Source: Arcobacter aquimarinus (GTDB taxonomy: Bacteria > Campylobacterota > Campylobacteria > Campylobacterales > Arcobacteraceae). Taken from it: a DNA stretch of 64,000 nt. The stretch covers positions 186,001 through 250,000 of the forward strand of contig NZ_CP030944.1 in assembly GCF_013177635.1 (NCBI RefSeq), in the 5' to 3' direction. How positions within the stretch are numbered: position 1 is the first letter of the stretch; each line of letters opens with the position of its first letter. This document shows positions 17,532-26,001 of this stretch, in pieces. Both the position numbers and the translations under genes were made by a program. The notes beneath the pieces were generated by a model that was not told the origin of the DNA, searched no databases, and saw nothing but the letters and a program-made list of their open reading frames with translations.

Positions 17532-18595
17532 TCCTTCTTGGAAGTACAGGATCAATTGGTGTAAATACTTTAAATATTGCACGTAAATTTAATTTAAATG
17601 TTGAAGTTTTAGTAGCTGGAAGAAATATAGAGTTACTAAATCAACAAATAAAAGAATTTAATCCAAAAAAAGTTGTAATTGATAGAGAAGAAGATATAAA
17701 ACTTGTTTGTCACAACAACATCTCTTTTGGAGAAGAAGCAATTTTAAATGCCATACAAGAGAGTTCATCAAATACTGTTGTAAATGCACTTGTAGGATTT
17801 TTAGGTCTAAAACCAACTTTAAAAGCTATAGAGTGTGGGAAAAAAATTGCTCTTGCAAATAAAGAATCTTTAGTTGTAGCCGGAAAATTTATAGACCAAA
17901 AAAACTTACGTCCAATAGATAGTGAACACTTTGGTCTTTGGTATTTACTTCAAGATAAAAAAATAGATTCAATGCTTATAACTGCAAGTGGTGGTTCTTT
18001 TAGGGATTATCCACTTGAAAAACTTCAGAATGTTTCCATAAAAGAAGCGTTAAATCATCCAAACTGGTCAATGGGAAATAAAATAACTATTGATAGTGCA
18101 ACTATGACAAATAAAATGTTTGAGCTACTTGAAGCTGCTTGGCTTTTTGATACAAAAAAATTGGATGCAATAATTGAAACAAAATCTTTAATTCATGCTT
18201 TAATAAATTTTAAAGATGGAAGTACAACCGCCCATATAGCAAATGCTTCTATGCAACTTCCAATTGCATATGCAATACTTGGACATTGTGATGAGCAAAT
18301 TTTAAAGCCAGTTGATTTGGTTGAAATTACAAATTTAGAATTTAGAAAAATAGAGAGTTCAAGATATCCAATTTGGAATATTAAAGATGAAGTATTAAAT
18401 AATCCTGATTTAGGAGTAGTTTTAAATGCAGCAAATGAAGTGGCTGTTTCTAAATTTTTAAGTTCACAAATTGGTTTTATGGATATTTCAAAAATGACTT
18501 TAAATGCAATTAATAAATTTCATAATTTAAAAGCTAATAATATAGAAGATATTTTTGAAATTGATAAACAAGTAAGGAATTATTGTGAGTCTTGA
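17528..18595 (+). CDS. dxr: 1-deoxy-D-xylulose 5-phosphate reductoisomerase
   Basis: A 355-residue enzyme of the MEP isoprenoid pathway that converts DXP to MEP with NADPH and a divalent metal. The NADPH site LLGSTGSIG opens the protein, ANKESLV and DSEHFGLW carry the metal-site residues, and ASGGSFRD, NHPNWSMG and LNAANEVAV are further family motifs. The start is a TTG overlapping the cdsA stop (TTGA arrangement), which leaves the usual very short N-terminus. No in-frame ATG is available nearby. Confidence 0.93.
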   Translation: MILLGSTGSIGVNTLNIARKFNLNVEVLVAGRNIELLNQQIKEFNPKKVVIDREEDIKLVCHNNISFGEEAILNAIQESSSNTVVNALVGFLGLKPTLKAIECGKKIALANKESLVVAGKFIDQKNLRPIDSEHFGLWYLLQDKKIDSMLITASGGSFRDYPLEKLQNVSIKEALNHPNWSMGNKITIDSATMTNKMFELLEAAWLFDTKKLDAIIETKSLIHALINFKDGSTTAHIANASMQLPIAYAILGHCDEQILKPVDLVEITNLEFRKIESSRYPIWNIKDEVLNNPDLGVVLNAANEVAVSKFLSSQIGFMDISKMTLNAINKFHNLKANNIEDIFEIDKQVRNYCES

Positions 18596-18869
18596 TTTAC
18601 TTATTCCTTTTGCAATACTTCTTATTTTGGTTATATATTTGATATATACAAGAAATAGTTTTGAAAAAAATATCGTAAGTTTATATGAAAAAAAATTCGA
18701 TGAATGGAAAAAACATAGTACAATAGATAAAGAGCAAACTTCACATAAAGAGTTAGTAGGTTTGATTTATAAAAAAGATTATAAATTAAGCATAGAATTA
18801 ATTGATAAAAGTGTTGAATCACAGTTAAGTAGAGGGAAGTTTGAGGTAACTAATCTAAAGGATAGCTAA
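18585..18869 (+). CDS. Small single-pass membrane protein of unknown function
   Basis: 94 residues: one N-terminal membrane helix (about 5-23), then a charged, probably helical cytoplasmic tail. It begins with GTG behind an AAGGA ribosome site, overlapping the dxr stop by 11 bases, and ends overlapping the start of the next gene, so it belongs to the same operon. I recognise no family. Confidence 0.6.
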   Translation: MSLDLLIPFAILLILVIYLIYTRNSFEKNIVSLYEKKFDEWKKHSTIDKEQTSHKELVGLIYKKDYKLSIELIDKSVESQLSRGKFEVTNLKDS

Positions 18870-19294
18870 TGAAATATTTGTTTTTAATATTTGTTTTATT
18901 CAATTTTATTGAAGCAAAAATTTATAGAGATGGCTCAAAAGAGATAGTTATTGATGATAGTGCAAAATTAATGTGGGTTGATAATGTTTCAGTTATTAAA
19001 AATATGAAAAATCATGATGATGGTGAAAAATATTGTAATGAGATAACACATGGTGGTTTTAGCAATTGGAGACTTCCAAAAATAGAAGAGTTTGAATTAA
19101 TTGTAGATAAAAAAAATACAAGAAATTATATCAATAAAGCATTTAAATATAATGTTCCTGATGGATATTGGGCATATAAAGCACATTGGAGAACTTTTTG
19201 GTATTATGCTGATTATATGCATTTTGTAAGTGGAACACCATATTTTGATAGCAGGCATAAAACTAAATATATTAGATGTGTAAGAGATTATTAA
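18869..19294 (+). CDS. Exported DUF1566 (Lcl C-terminal domain) protein
   Basis: 141 residues with a signal peptide (KYLFLIFVLFNFIEA) and one DUF1566/Lcl-type domain, recognisable from the block GGFSNWRLPKIEEFELIVD near 51-69 and the closing YIRCVRDY. In the family these proteins are exported and often surface-associated, with a fold related to sulfatase-modifying/C-type-lectin-like domains; the role is usually unknown. Two cysteines may form a disulfide. It lies within the housekeeping operon, directly before the hydrolase gene. Confidence 0.7.
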   Translation: MKYLFLIFVLFNFIEAKIYRDGSKEIVIDDSAKLMWVDNVSVIKNMKNHDDGEKYCNEITHGGFSNWRLPKIEEFELIVDKKNTRNYINKAFKYNVPDGYWAYKAHWRTFWYYADYMHFVSGTPYFDSRHKTKYIRCVRDY

Positions 19295-19307
19295 TAAGGA
19301 TTAAAAA

Positions 19308-19874
19308 TTGAGTAAAAGAGTTTTAATACTTCATGGATTAAGTGGAAGTGATTTTCCACATTGGCAATCACAGTTAGCTATGGATTTAATAAAAGAGAAC
19401 TTTATTGTCTCTTTTCCTTCTTTTCCTAATAAAAATGAGCCAAAGTTAAATGAATGGAAAGAGTTCTTAAAAAAAGAGCTAGAACATTTTAAACCAAATA
19501 TTGTAGTTTGTCACTCATTAGCAAATATTTTATGGTTTCATACTTGTGATGAACTTGATATAAAACTTGATAAATTAATGTTAGTTGCACCTGTTTCAAG
19601 AAATAGAGATATTCCTGAAGCGAAAACCTTCTTCCCTTATCCAATAGCAAAAGATTTAAAAGCAAATGAAATAATTATGGCAGCTTCAACAAATGACCCA
19701 TATATGAGTATTGAAGAAGCTATAGAACTTCAATCTAAATTGAATATCGGTATGAAAATTATGGAAAATGCAGGACATATAAATGCAGCTTCTGGATTTG
19801 GAAAACTTGATTGTGCATTAGATTGGATAAAAAGAGTTGATGAATGTCAAATAAATGAAGAGTTAGAAAAATGA
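19308..19874 (+). CDS. RBBP9/YdeN-family serine hydrolase
   Basis: A small 188-residue alpha/beta hydrolase. It has the family opening [17 protein letters not shown], the nucleophile elbow CHSLAN (Ser about 67), an acidic residue in ASTNDPY and a histidine in [11 protein letters not shown]. Members are uncharacterised or weak esterases in bacteria. The start is TTG with AAGGAT at good spacing. It overlaps tsaD by four bases (ATGA), so the two are cotranslated. Confidence 0.75.
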   Translation: MSKRVLILHGLSGSDFPHWQSQLAMDLIKENFIVSFPSFPNKNEPKLNEWKEFLKKELEHFKPNIVVCHSLANILWFHTCDELDIKLDKLMLVAPVSRNRDIPEAKTFFPYPIAKDLKANEIIMAASTNDPYMSIEEAIELQSKLNIGMKIMENAGHINAASGFGKLDCALDWIKRVDECQINEELEK

Positions 19875-20881
19875 TTTTGAGTATAGAATCTTCATGTGAT
19901 GATAGTTCTCTTGCTATAACAGATATAAAAACTAATAAATTAATTTATCATAAAAAAATATCTCAAGAGATACAACATAGTTTTTATGGAGGAGTAGTTC
20001 CTGAGCTTGCAGCTAGGCTTCATGTTGAGGCATTACCAAAAATTCTTGAAGAGTGTAAAGAATATTTTCCTTCATTAAAAGCAATAGCTGTTACAAATGC
20101 ACCAGGACTATCTGTTACTTTAACAGAAGGTGTAACAATGGCAAAAGCTTTATCTATTTCTTTAAATCTTCCATTAATTGCTGTTAATCATCTAAAAGGA
20201 CATATCTATTCACTTTTTATTGAAAAAAATGAAGTTTTACCAATGACTGTTTTATTAGTTTCAGGTGGACATACTCAAATTATTGAAGCAAATAGTTTAT
20301 ACGATATGAAAGTAATTGCAAGTACAATGGATGATAGTTTTGGAGAGAGTTTTGATAAAGTTTCTAAAATGTTAGGACTTGGATATCCAGGTGGACCAAT
20401 TGTTCAAGAGTATGGTTTAAAAGGTGATGAAAATAGATTTGAATTACCTATTCCTCTTAGCCAAAGTTCTAAAATAGAGTTCTCTTATTCAGGACTTAAA
20501 AATGCAGTTAGAATGCAAATAGAAAAGCTTGAAAATCAAGAAGGTGGAATTAAAGAACAAAATAAATATGATCTTTGTGCATCTTTTCAAAAAACGGCAG
20601 TTTTACATATTATGCAAAAATTAAAAAAACTATTTAAACAAAAAACTCCAAAAAATTTCGCAATAGTGGGTGGAGCTAGTGCTAATATATATTTACGTTC
20701 ACAGCTTGAAGAGTTATGTAAAAAATCAAATACAAATTTATATCTTAGTGAATTAAAATATTGTGCTGATAATGCAGCGATGATTGGACGAGTTGCAGTT
20801 GAGCAATATAAACAAAATGATTTTATTAGAATTAAAGATATAGATGTTCAATCAAGAATCAAGGAGTTAGTATGGGCTTAG
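19871..20881 (+). CDS. tsaD: tRNA N6-threonylcarbamoyladenosine transferase
   Basis: A 336-residue ASKHA-fold enzyme that transfers threonylcarbamoyl to A37 of ANN-decoding tRNAs. It starts [12 protein letters not shown], has the metal-binding pair His107/His111 in [18 protein letters not shown] in the nucleotide site, and the ending NAAMIGRVA. Length is normal. It overlaps its neighbours on both sides by 4 and 10 bases. Confidence 0.95.
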   Translation: MILSIESSCDDSSLAITDIKTNKLIYHKKISQEIQHSFYGGVVPELAARLHVEALPKILEECKEYFPSLKAIAVTNAPGLSVTLTEGVTMAKALSISLNLPLIAVNHLKGHIYSLFIEKNEVLPMTVLLVSGGHTQIIEANSLYDMKVIASTMDDSFGESFDKVSKMLGLGYPGGPIVQEYGLKGDENRFELPIPLSQSSKIEFSYSGLKNAVRMQIEKLENQEGGIKEQNKYDLCASFQKTAVLHIMQKLKKLFKQKTPKNFAIVGGASANIYLRSQLEELCKKSNTNLYLSELKYCADNAAMIGRVAVEQYKQNDFIRIKDIDVQSRIKELVWA

Positions 20882-21219
20882 CAGATAAATTAGCTTTTGG
20901 ATTGGGTGCAAAACTAGAGGGAAATAGTTTTGATACAGTAAAAGAAGATAAAAAAAAACCAAAAAAATCATCAAATGAAATAATTCCAAAAAATCAACAT
21001 CAATTAGTTTTTACTTTTGAAAAAAGAAATGGAAAACCAGTTACAAATGTAGGAAGATTTAATATCTCTTTGGATGAAAAAAAAGAAGTTCTAAAACTTC
21101 TAAAGAAAAAACTAGCTTGTGGTGGAGCTATAAATGAAGAGTGGCTTGAACTTCAAGGTGATGTAAAAGATAAAATAAAAATTATTTTAGAAAGTGATGG
21201 TTGGAAATTTAGAAAATAA
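20872..21219 (+). CDS. SUI1/eIF1-like translation factor (YciH family)
   Basis: 115 residues: a lysine-rich N-terminal tail (to about 45) followed by a SUI1 domain with [18 protein letters not shown] and the ending [10 protein letters not shown]. The family is related to eukaryotic eIF1. In bacteria (YciH) it appears to influence start-site fidelity but is not essential. It starts within the last codons of tsaD. Confidence 0.8.
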   Translation: MGLADKLAFGLGAKLEGNSFDTVKEDKKKPKKSSNEIIPKNQHQLVFTFEKRNGKPVTNVGRFNISLDEKKEVLKLLKKKLACGGAINEEWLELQGDVKDKIKIILESDGWKFRK

Positions 21220-21231
21220 AAGGAATATGAA

Positions 21232-22617
21232 ATGCAAAAAATATTTGATGAGGTTACTTCCTTAGATAAAAGATGTTATGAAGAGTTTTTTTTAACAGAA
21301 GATATTTTGATGGAACATGCATCAAATTCTATTGCTTTATATATTAATCAAAATTTATTTGATAAAAAATCTATTTTAATAGTTTGTGGAAGTGGGAATA
21401 ACGGTGCTGATGGAATCGCACTAGCAAGGCTTTTATCCTCAAAATTTGAAGTGAATTTATATCTAGCAAATGAGCCAAAATCTTATATGGCACAACAACA
21501 ATTTAAAAGAGTAAAAGCTTTGAATATAAAAATAATAGATGAAATTTTTGAAGCAGATATTATAGTTGATTGTTTGTTTGGAACAGGTTTGAATAAACCT
21601 TTAGATGAAAAATTTATAAATCTTATAAATACTCTAAATTCTTATAACTCTTTTAAAATTGCATGTGATATTCCAAGTGGAATAAATAGTTTGGGACAAG
21701 TTAATACTATAGCTTTTGAATCTGATATTACAATTACAATGGGAGCTTTAAAAACTTCACTTTTTAGTGATGTATCAAAAGATTATGTTGGTGAAATAAT
21801 AGTTGTAAATTTAGGCGTTCAAAGAGATATATATGAAATAGAAGCTAATAAATTTTTATTAGATGAAAGTGATATGAAACTTCCTTTTAGAAATAAAAAA
21901 AATTCACACAAAGGTTCATACGGACACTTAAATGTAGTTGCAGGTTGTAAAAAAGGTGCTGGAATAATTGCTGCAAAAGCAGCATTTGGATTTGGAACTG
22001 GACTTGTAAGTGTAGTTTGTCATGAAAATTTAGATTTACCTTATCATATTATGCAAACACATTTTATTAGTGAAAATTGTAGTGCAATTGCTATTGGAAT
22101 GGGTTTAGGAAAATATGAAACTGATGAAATTAGAAAAATATTAAATAAACCAATTCCAAAAATAATAGATGCAGATTTGTTTCATGATAAGCTAATTTGT
22201 GAAGTTTTAGACCAAGAAATAGTTTTAACTCCACACCCAAAAGAGTTTATTTCTTTATTAAAACTTTGTGAAATAGCTGATGTTTCTATTGAAGAATTAC
22301 AGAATAATAGATTTTTATATGTGGAAAAATTTTGTAAAAAATATCCAAATGTAGTTGTAGTTTTAAAAGGTGCAAATGTGATTATTGCACAAAATGAAAA
22401 ACAATATGTAAATAGTTTTGGAAGTGCAGTTTTAAGTAAAGGTGGAAGTGGTGATGTTTTAAGTGGTCTTATAGGCTCATTATTAGCACAAGGATATAAA
22501 CCACTTGAATCAGCAATAACTGCGAGTTTAGCTCATACTTTAGGCGCAAAAAATTATAAAAAAAACAATTATTCTTTAATTCCATCTGATTTAGTAGAGG
22601 AGATTAGAAAATTATGA
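21232..22617 (+). CDS. nnr: Bifunctional NAD(P)HX epimerase / ADP-dependent dehydratase
   Basis: A 461-residue fusion that repairs hydrated NAD(P)H. The N-terminal YjeF_N epimerase half (1-205) has GSGNNGADGIALARLL and DCLFGTGL. The C-terminal ribokinase-like dehydratase half (210-461) has the HKGSYGH motif, LTPHPKEF and the catalytic GGSGDVLSGLIG. This is the bacterial Nnr fusion of normal length. It overlaps cutA by four bases. Confidence 0.92.
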   Translation: MQKIFDEVTSLDKRCYEEFFLTEDILMEHASNSIALYINQNLFDKKSILIVCGSGNNGADGIALARLLSSKFEVNLYLANEPKSYMAQQQFKRVKALNIKIIDEIFEADIIVDCLFGTGLNKPLDEKFINLINTLNSYNSFKIACDIPSGINSLGQVNTIAFESDITITMGALKTSLFSDVSKDYVGEIIVVNLGVQRDIYEIEANKFLLDESDMKLPFRNKKNSHKGSYGHLNVVAGCKKGAGIIAAKAAFGFGTGLVSVVCHENLDLPYHIMQTHFISENCSAIAIGMGLGKYETDEIRKILNKPIPKIIDADLFHDKLICEVLDQEIVLTPHPKEFISLLKLCEIADVSIEELQNNRFLYVEKFCKKYPNVVVVLKGANVIIAQNEKQYVNSFGSAVLSKGGSGDVLSGLIGSLLAQGYKPLESAITASLAHTLGAKNYKKNNYSLIPSDLVEEIRKL

Positions 22618-22925
22618 AAGCAGTAATTATTCAAACAACTTGTGCTTCAAAAGAAGAAGCGCAAAAAATTGCAAAAGTTTTAATTGAACAAAAACTTGCC
22701 GCATGTGTACAATTATCTCAAATTGAATCTTTTTATACTTGGAAAGACGAGTTTTATTGTGATAATGAAACACTTCTAAACATAAAAACAAGAAAAGCAA
22801 ATTTTGAAAAAATTAAAAGCAAAATATTAGAATTACATAGTTATGATTTGCCTGAAATTATTCAACTCGATATTACAAATGCAAGTGAAGAATATTTAAA
22901 ATTTATAAAAGGAAATACAATATGA
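22614..22925 (+). CDS. cutA: CutA1 divalent-cation tolerance protein
   Basis: A 103-residue ferredoxin-like trimeric protein of the CutA1 family, with [32 protein letters not shown] and the C-terminal [12 protein letters not shown]. The name comes from a copper-tolerance phenotype, but the molecular function is not settled. It overlaps nnr and thiG by four bases each. Confidence 0.9.
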   Translation: MKAVIIQTTCASKEEAQKIAKVLIEQKLAACVQLSQIESFYTWKDEFYCDNETLLNIKTRKANFEKIKSKILELHSYDLPEIIQLDITNASEEYLKFIKGNTI

Positions 22926-23701
22926 GTGATATTTTAAAAATAGGTAAATATGAATTTAATAGTAGATTAATTGTTGGAAGTGGTAAATATAAAGATTTTC
23001 AAACAACTAAAGATGCAACATTAGCTTCAGGTTCTGAACTAATAACAGTTGCTATTAGAAGAGTAAATATTACAAACCCAAATGAAGAGAATTTATTAGA
23101 TTATTTCAAAGATACAAATGTAAAACTTTTACCAAATAGTGCAGGGTGTTTTACAGCTGAAGAAGCAATTACAACTTTTAGACTGATGAGAGAAGCTACA
23201 GGAATTGATATTATTAAACTTGAAGTTATTGGTGATGCCCAAAAAACTCTTTATCCAGATGTAATTGAAACAATTAAAGCTTGTGAAATTCTGAAAAAAG
23301 ATGGTTTTACAATTATGGCATATACAAATGATGATCCTATTATTGCAAAAAGATTAGAAGATTCAGGAGCTGATGCTATTATGCCATTAGCTGCACCTAT
23401 TGGTTCTGGTCTTGGGATTCAAAATAGATACAATATTGCATTTATTAAAGATGCTGTAAAAGTTCCAGTTATTGTTGATGCGGGTGTTGGATGTGCAAGT
23501 GATGCAACAATTGCTATGGAATTAGGTGCAGAAGCTGTTTTAACAAATACAGCAATTGCTTGTGCAACAAATCCAATACAAATGGCTGAAGCTATGAAGT
23601 ATGCAGTAATTGCAGGAAGAATGGGATATAAAGCAGGAAGAATCCCTAAAAAACCTTATGCAACGGCTAGTTCTCCTATTGATGGATTAATTCAATTTTA
23701 A
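22922..23701 (+). CDS. thiG: Thiazole synthase
   Basis: A 259-residue TIM-barrel enzyme that forms the thiazole ring of thiamine from DXP, dehydroglycine and ThiS thiocarboxylate. The Schiff-base lysine is Lys99 in [13 protein letters not shown]-like [18 protein letters not shown] and the phosphate-site run [10 protein letters not shown] are as expected. No thiS, thiF or thiH lies next to it here, so the rest of the pathway must be encoded elsewhere. The dxr gene about 4 kb upstream belongs to a pathway that uses the same DXP precursor. Confidence 0.93.
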   Translation: MSDILKIGKYEFNSRLIVGSGKYKDFQTTKDATLASGSELITVAIRRVNITNPNEENLLDYFKDTNVKLLPNSAGCFTAEEAITTFRLMREATGIDIIKLEVIGDAQKTLYPDVIETIKACEILKKDGFTIMAYTNDDPIIAKRLEDSGADAIMPLAAPIGSGLGIQNRYNIAFIKDAVKVPVIVDAGVGCASDATIAMELGAEAVLTNTAIACATNPIQMAEAMKYAVIAGRMGYKAGRIPKKPYATASSPIDGLIQF

Positions 23702-23750
23702 TAGATATTGAGGAAATTTTGAAAATTTTTAAGATTTCCTCAAAAAAGAC

Positions 23751-23779
23751 TTGACAAATGTTAAAAAACTTAATATAAT
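23751..23779 (+). promoter_or_regulatory. Consensus sigma70 promoter of the tRNA operon
   Basis: TTGACA at 23751-23756 and TATAAT at 23774-23779 are separated by exactly 17 bases, a perfect sigma70 promoter and the only one this good I saw in the window. The C-rich stretch CCGTCC just downstream resembles a stringent-response discriminator. It drives the tRNA genes from 23811. Confidence 0.88.
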
Positions 23780-23810
23780 TCCGTCCACTTTTTGTGAAAC
23801 TTCAGTTTGT

Positions 23811-23888
23811 CGGGGCGTAGCGCAGTCTGGTTAGCGCACCTGGTTTGGGACCAGGGGGCCGGAGGTTCGAATCCTCTCGCCCCGACCA
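23811..23888 (+). tRNA. tRNA-Pro (TGG anticodon)
   Basis: A complete cloverleaf: acceptor CGGGGCG pairs with CGCCCCG, the anticodon loop is TTTGGGA (anticodon TGG), the T-loop is GTTCGAAT, and CCA is encoded (23886-23888). First gene of the tRNA array. Confidence 0.95.
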
Positions 23889-23910
23889 TTTAATTAATTT
23901 AAATCTTGTG

Positions 23911-23987
23911 GTAGGTATAGCTCAGTTGGTTAGAGCATCGGGTTGTGGTTCCGAGGGTCGTGGGTTCGAGCCCCATTATCTACCCCA
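23911..23987 (+). tRNA. tRNA-His (GTG anticodon)
   Basis: Acceptor GTAGGTA pairs with TATCTAC (one wobble) and the anticodon loop is TTGTGGT. A G at 23910 opposite the C discriminator matches the extra G-1 that marks tRNA-His. CCA is encoded at 23985-23987. Confidence 0.95.
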
Positions 23988-23999
23988 TTTATTTTTAGT

Positions 24000-24076
<77 letters not shown>

Positions 24077-24123
24077 CTTTTTGGTTTAGATTTATATCTA
24101 AATCTTTTTTTATAAAAAAATTT

Positions 24124-24208
24124 GCGGATGTGGTGAAATTGGTAGACACGCCAGACTTAGGATCTGGTGCCTCACGGTGTGGAAGTTCGAGTCTTCTCAT
24201 CCGCACCA
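24124..24208 (+). tRNA. tRNA-Leu (TAG anticodon)
   Basis: Acceptor GCGGATG pairs with CATCCGC, the anticodon loop is CTTAGGA, and the long variable arm of class II tRNAs is visible (GGTGCCTCACGGTG region). CCA is encoded. Confidence 0.94.
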
Positions 24209-24217
24209 CCATATGAA

Positions 24218-24294
24218 GCGGGAGTAGCTCAGTTGGCTAGAGCTTCTGCCTTCCAAGCAGACTGTCGCGAGTTCGAGTCTCGTCTCCCGCTCCA
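24218..24294 (+). tRNA. tRNA-Gly (TCC anticodon), copy 1
   Basis: Acceptor GCGGGAG pairs with CTCCCGC, the anticodon loop is CTTCCAA, the T-loop is GTTCGAGT and CCA is encoded. An identical copy is at 24444-24520. Confidence 0.95.
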
Positions 24295-24299
24295 TTTTT

Positions 24300-24346
24300 A
24301 AAGCCTTATATAAAAAGTTTTTTACTTGTTATATAAGGCTTTTTTT
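24300..24346 (+). terminator. Rho-independent terminator inside the tRNA array
   Basis: A perfect 14-base inverted repeat (AAAGCCTTATATAA at 24300-24313, its complement at 24329-24342) with a 15-base loop, followed by a T-run to 24346. It comes right after the first tRNA-Gly and before the second Arg-Gly pair. Confidence 0.85.
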
Positions 24347-24362
24347 AACCTTATTTTTTAGT

Positions 24363-24439
<77 letters not shown>

Positions 24440-24443
24440 CTAA

Positions 24444-24520
24444 GCGGGAGTAGCTCAGTTGGCTAGAGCTTCTGCCTTCCAAGCAGACTGTCGCGAGTTC
24501 GAGTCTCGTCTCCCGCTCCA
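24444..24520 (+). tRNA. tRNA-Gly (TCC anticodon), copy 2
   Basis: Appears identical to the copy at 24218-24294. It follows the second tRNA-Arg after only four bases, whereas in the first set a tRNA-Leu lies between Arg and Gly. Confidence 0.93.
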
Positions 24521-24605
24521 CTTTAAAAAAATCATATAAACTTTATTTTAATATCACTTTAAATATCAAATCTTTATTTTAATTACCTAATTTATAAGCA
24601 TAAAA

Positions 24606-24637
24606 AAAGCTCTTATAACTTAAGTTATAAGAGCTTT
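24606..24637 (-). terminator. Terminator after oadB
   Basis: A perfect 32-base palindrome (16 + 16 bases, arm AAAGCTCTTATAACTT). On the minus strand it is followed by a run of T, making a terminator for the oad operon 22 bases after the oadB stop. It could also stop rightward tRNA transcripts, although the plus-strand T-run is short. Confidence 0.8.
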
Positions 24638-24658
24638 AAAATTATATTTGAATGTTTC

Positions 24659-25981
24659 TTATTTAAATATCGATAAAAGAACACCAGCAGCGACTGCTGA
24701 ACCAATAACACCAGCAACATTAGGACCCATCGCATGCATTAATAATACATTCGATTTATCATAAAGTTGACCTTCTTTACTTACAACCCTCGCTGCCATT
24801 GGTACAGCTGATACTCCAGCTGCTCCAATTAAAGGATTTATCTGATTATCTTTTGAACTAACTAAATTCATTAATTTAGCCATTATAACACCCATAGCTG
24901 TTCCTGCTGCAAATGCTAAAAGACCTATTGCCATAATTCCCATTGTCTCTGCTACTAAGAACTGCTCTGATGCTAATTTTGAACCAACACCTAATCCTAA
25001 GAAGATTGTTACAATATTAATTAATGCATTTTGCATTGTATCAGAAAGTCTATCAATAACTCCTGATTCTTTTGCAAAATTTCCAAAACAAAATGCTCCA
25101 ATCAATGGTGCAGCATCTGGTAAAATTAATAATGTTAAACATAAAACAACTATTGGAAATACAATTTTCTCTACTTTTGACACTTTTCTTAATGTCGACA
25201 TCTTTATTTTTCTCTCATTAACTGTTGTTAATGCTCTCATAATTGGAGGTTGAATTACAGGTACTAATGCCATATAAGAATAAGCAGCAACAGCAATAGC
25301 TCCAAGTAATTCAGGTGCAAGTTTTGAGGCAACAAAAATAGACGTTGGTCCATCAGCTCCACCAATAATTGATATAGCAGCAGCTTGTTCTAATGAAAAA
25401 TTAATTCCTGGAACATATTGTGACAATATAACTGCACCTATAAGAGAACCAAAGATTCCAAATTGTGCAGCTCCACCTAATAAAGCTGTTTTTGGGTTAG
25501 CTAATAATGGACCAAAGTCTGTCATAGCTCCAACACCCATAAATATTAAAAGTGGGAAAAATTGATTAGTAATACCCATATCATAAATAATTCCCAGCAT
25601 CCCATCAGGTCCTGCCATATTTGCTATTGGAATATTTGCTAATAAACCACCAAATCCAATTGGAATTAAAAGTAATGGTTCAAATCCTTTTTTAATTGCT
25701 AAATAAAACAGTAAAAAACAGATTAAAATCATTATAATTCTTCCATAACCTTGAGCAAACAAACTCATATCTTTTCCATGAGAATCTTTTACTCCCTCTT
25801 TTGGTTCAAATAATGCTTTTATACCTGTAGTTGCATAAAAAGTTTGAACTAATTCACCCATTGTTTTTGAGTGATATGGTTCTTTCTCTTGTTGCTCTAC
25901 TACAACCGTATTTGAAGCTAAGCTATTTGACGAAAAGATTGTAAAGCAAAGAAAAAAAGCTATAAAAATATTTTTTATCAT
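24659..25981 (-). CDS. oadB: Sodium-pumping decarboxylase beta subunit
   Basis: A 440-residue membrane carboxyltransferase/Na+ channel subunit. The core has the family motifs [12 protein letters not shown], the central [20 protein letters not shown] with the Na+-coupling aspartate, and [15 protein letters not shown]. It decarboxylates carboxybiotin and exports Na+. An N-terminal signal-like segment (1-22) and a polar stretch to about 75 precede the core, longer than in the Klebsiella protein. Third gene of a G-A-B operon; 20 bases separate it from oadA. The substrate could be oxaloacetate (or malonyl-type in relatives); oxaloacetate is supported by the adjacent alpha subunit. Confidence 0.92.
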   Translation of the reverse strand: MIKNIFIAFFLCFTIFSSNSLASNTVVVEQQEKEPYHSKTMGELVQTFYATTGIKALFEPKEGVKDSHGKDMSLFAQGYGRIIMILICFLLFYLAIKKGFEPLLLIPIGFGGLLANIPIANMAGPDGMLGIIYDMGITNQFFPLLIFMGVGAMTDFGPLLANPKTALLGGAAQFGIFGSLIGAVILSQYVPGINFSLEQAAAISIIGGADGPTSIFVASKLAPELLGAIAVAAYSYMALVPVIQPPIMRALTTVNERKIKMSTLRKVSKVEKIVFPIVVLCLTLLILPDAAPLIGAFCFGNFAKESGVIDRLSDTMQNALINIVTIFLGLGVGSKLASEQFLVAETMGIMAIGLLAFAAGTAMGVIMAKLMNLVSSKDNQINPLIGAAGVSAVPMAARVVSKEGQLYDKSNVLLMHAMGPNVAGVIGSAVAAGVLLSIFK

Positions 25982-26001
25982 TTACGACCTTCTAATAAAC
26001 A

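Noticed and set aside
23708-23743. Inverted repeat after thiG (TTGAGGAAAT ... ATTTCCTCAA) as a terminator
   Set aside because: The stem is real (10 bases) but is followed by A residues and then the tRNA promoter. No T-run follows on the plus strand, so terminator function is not supported.
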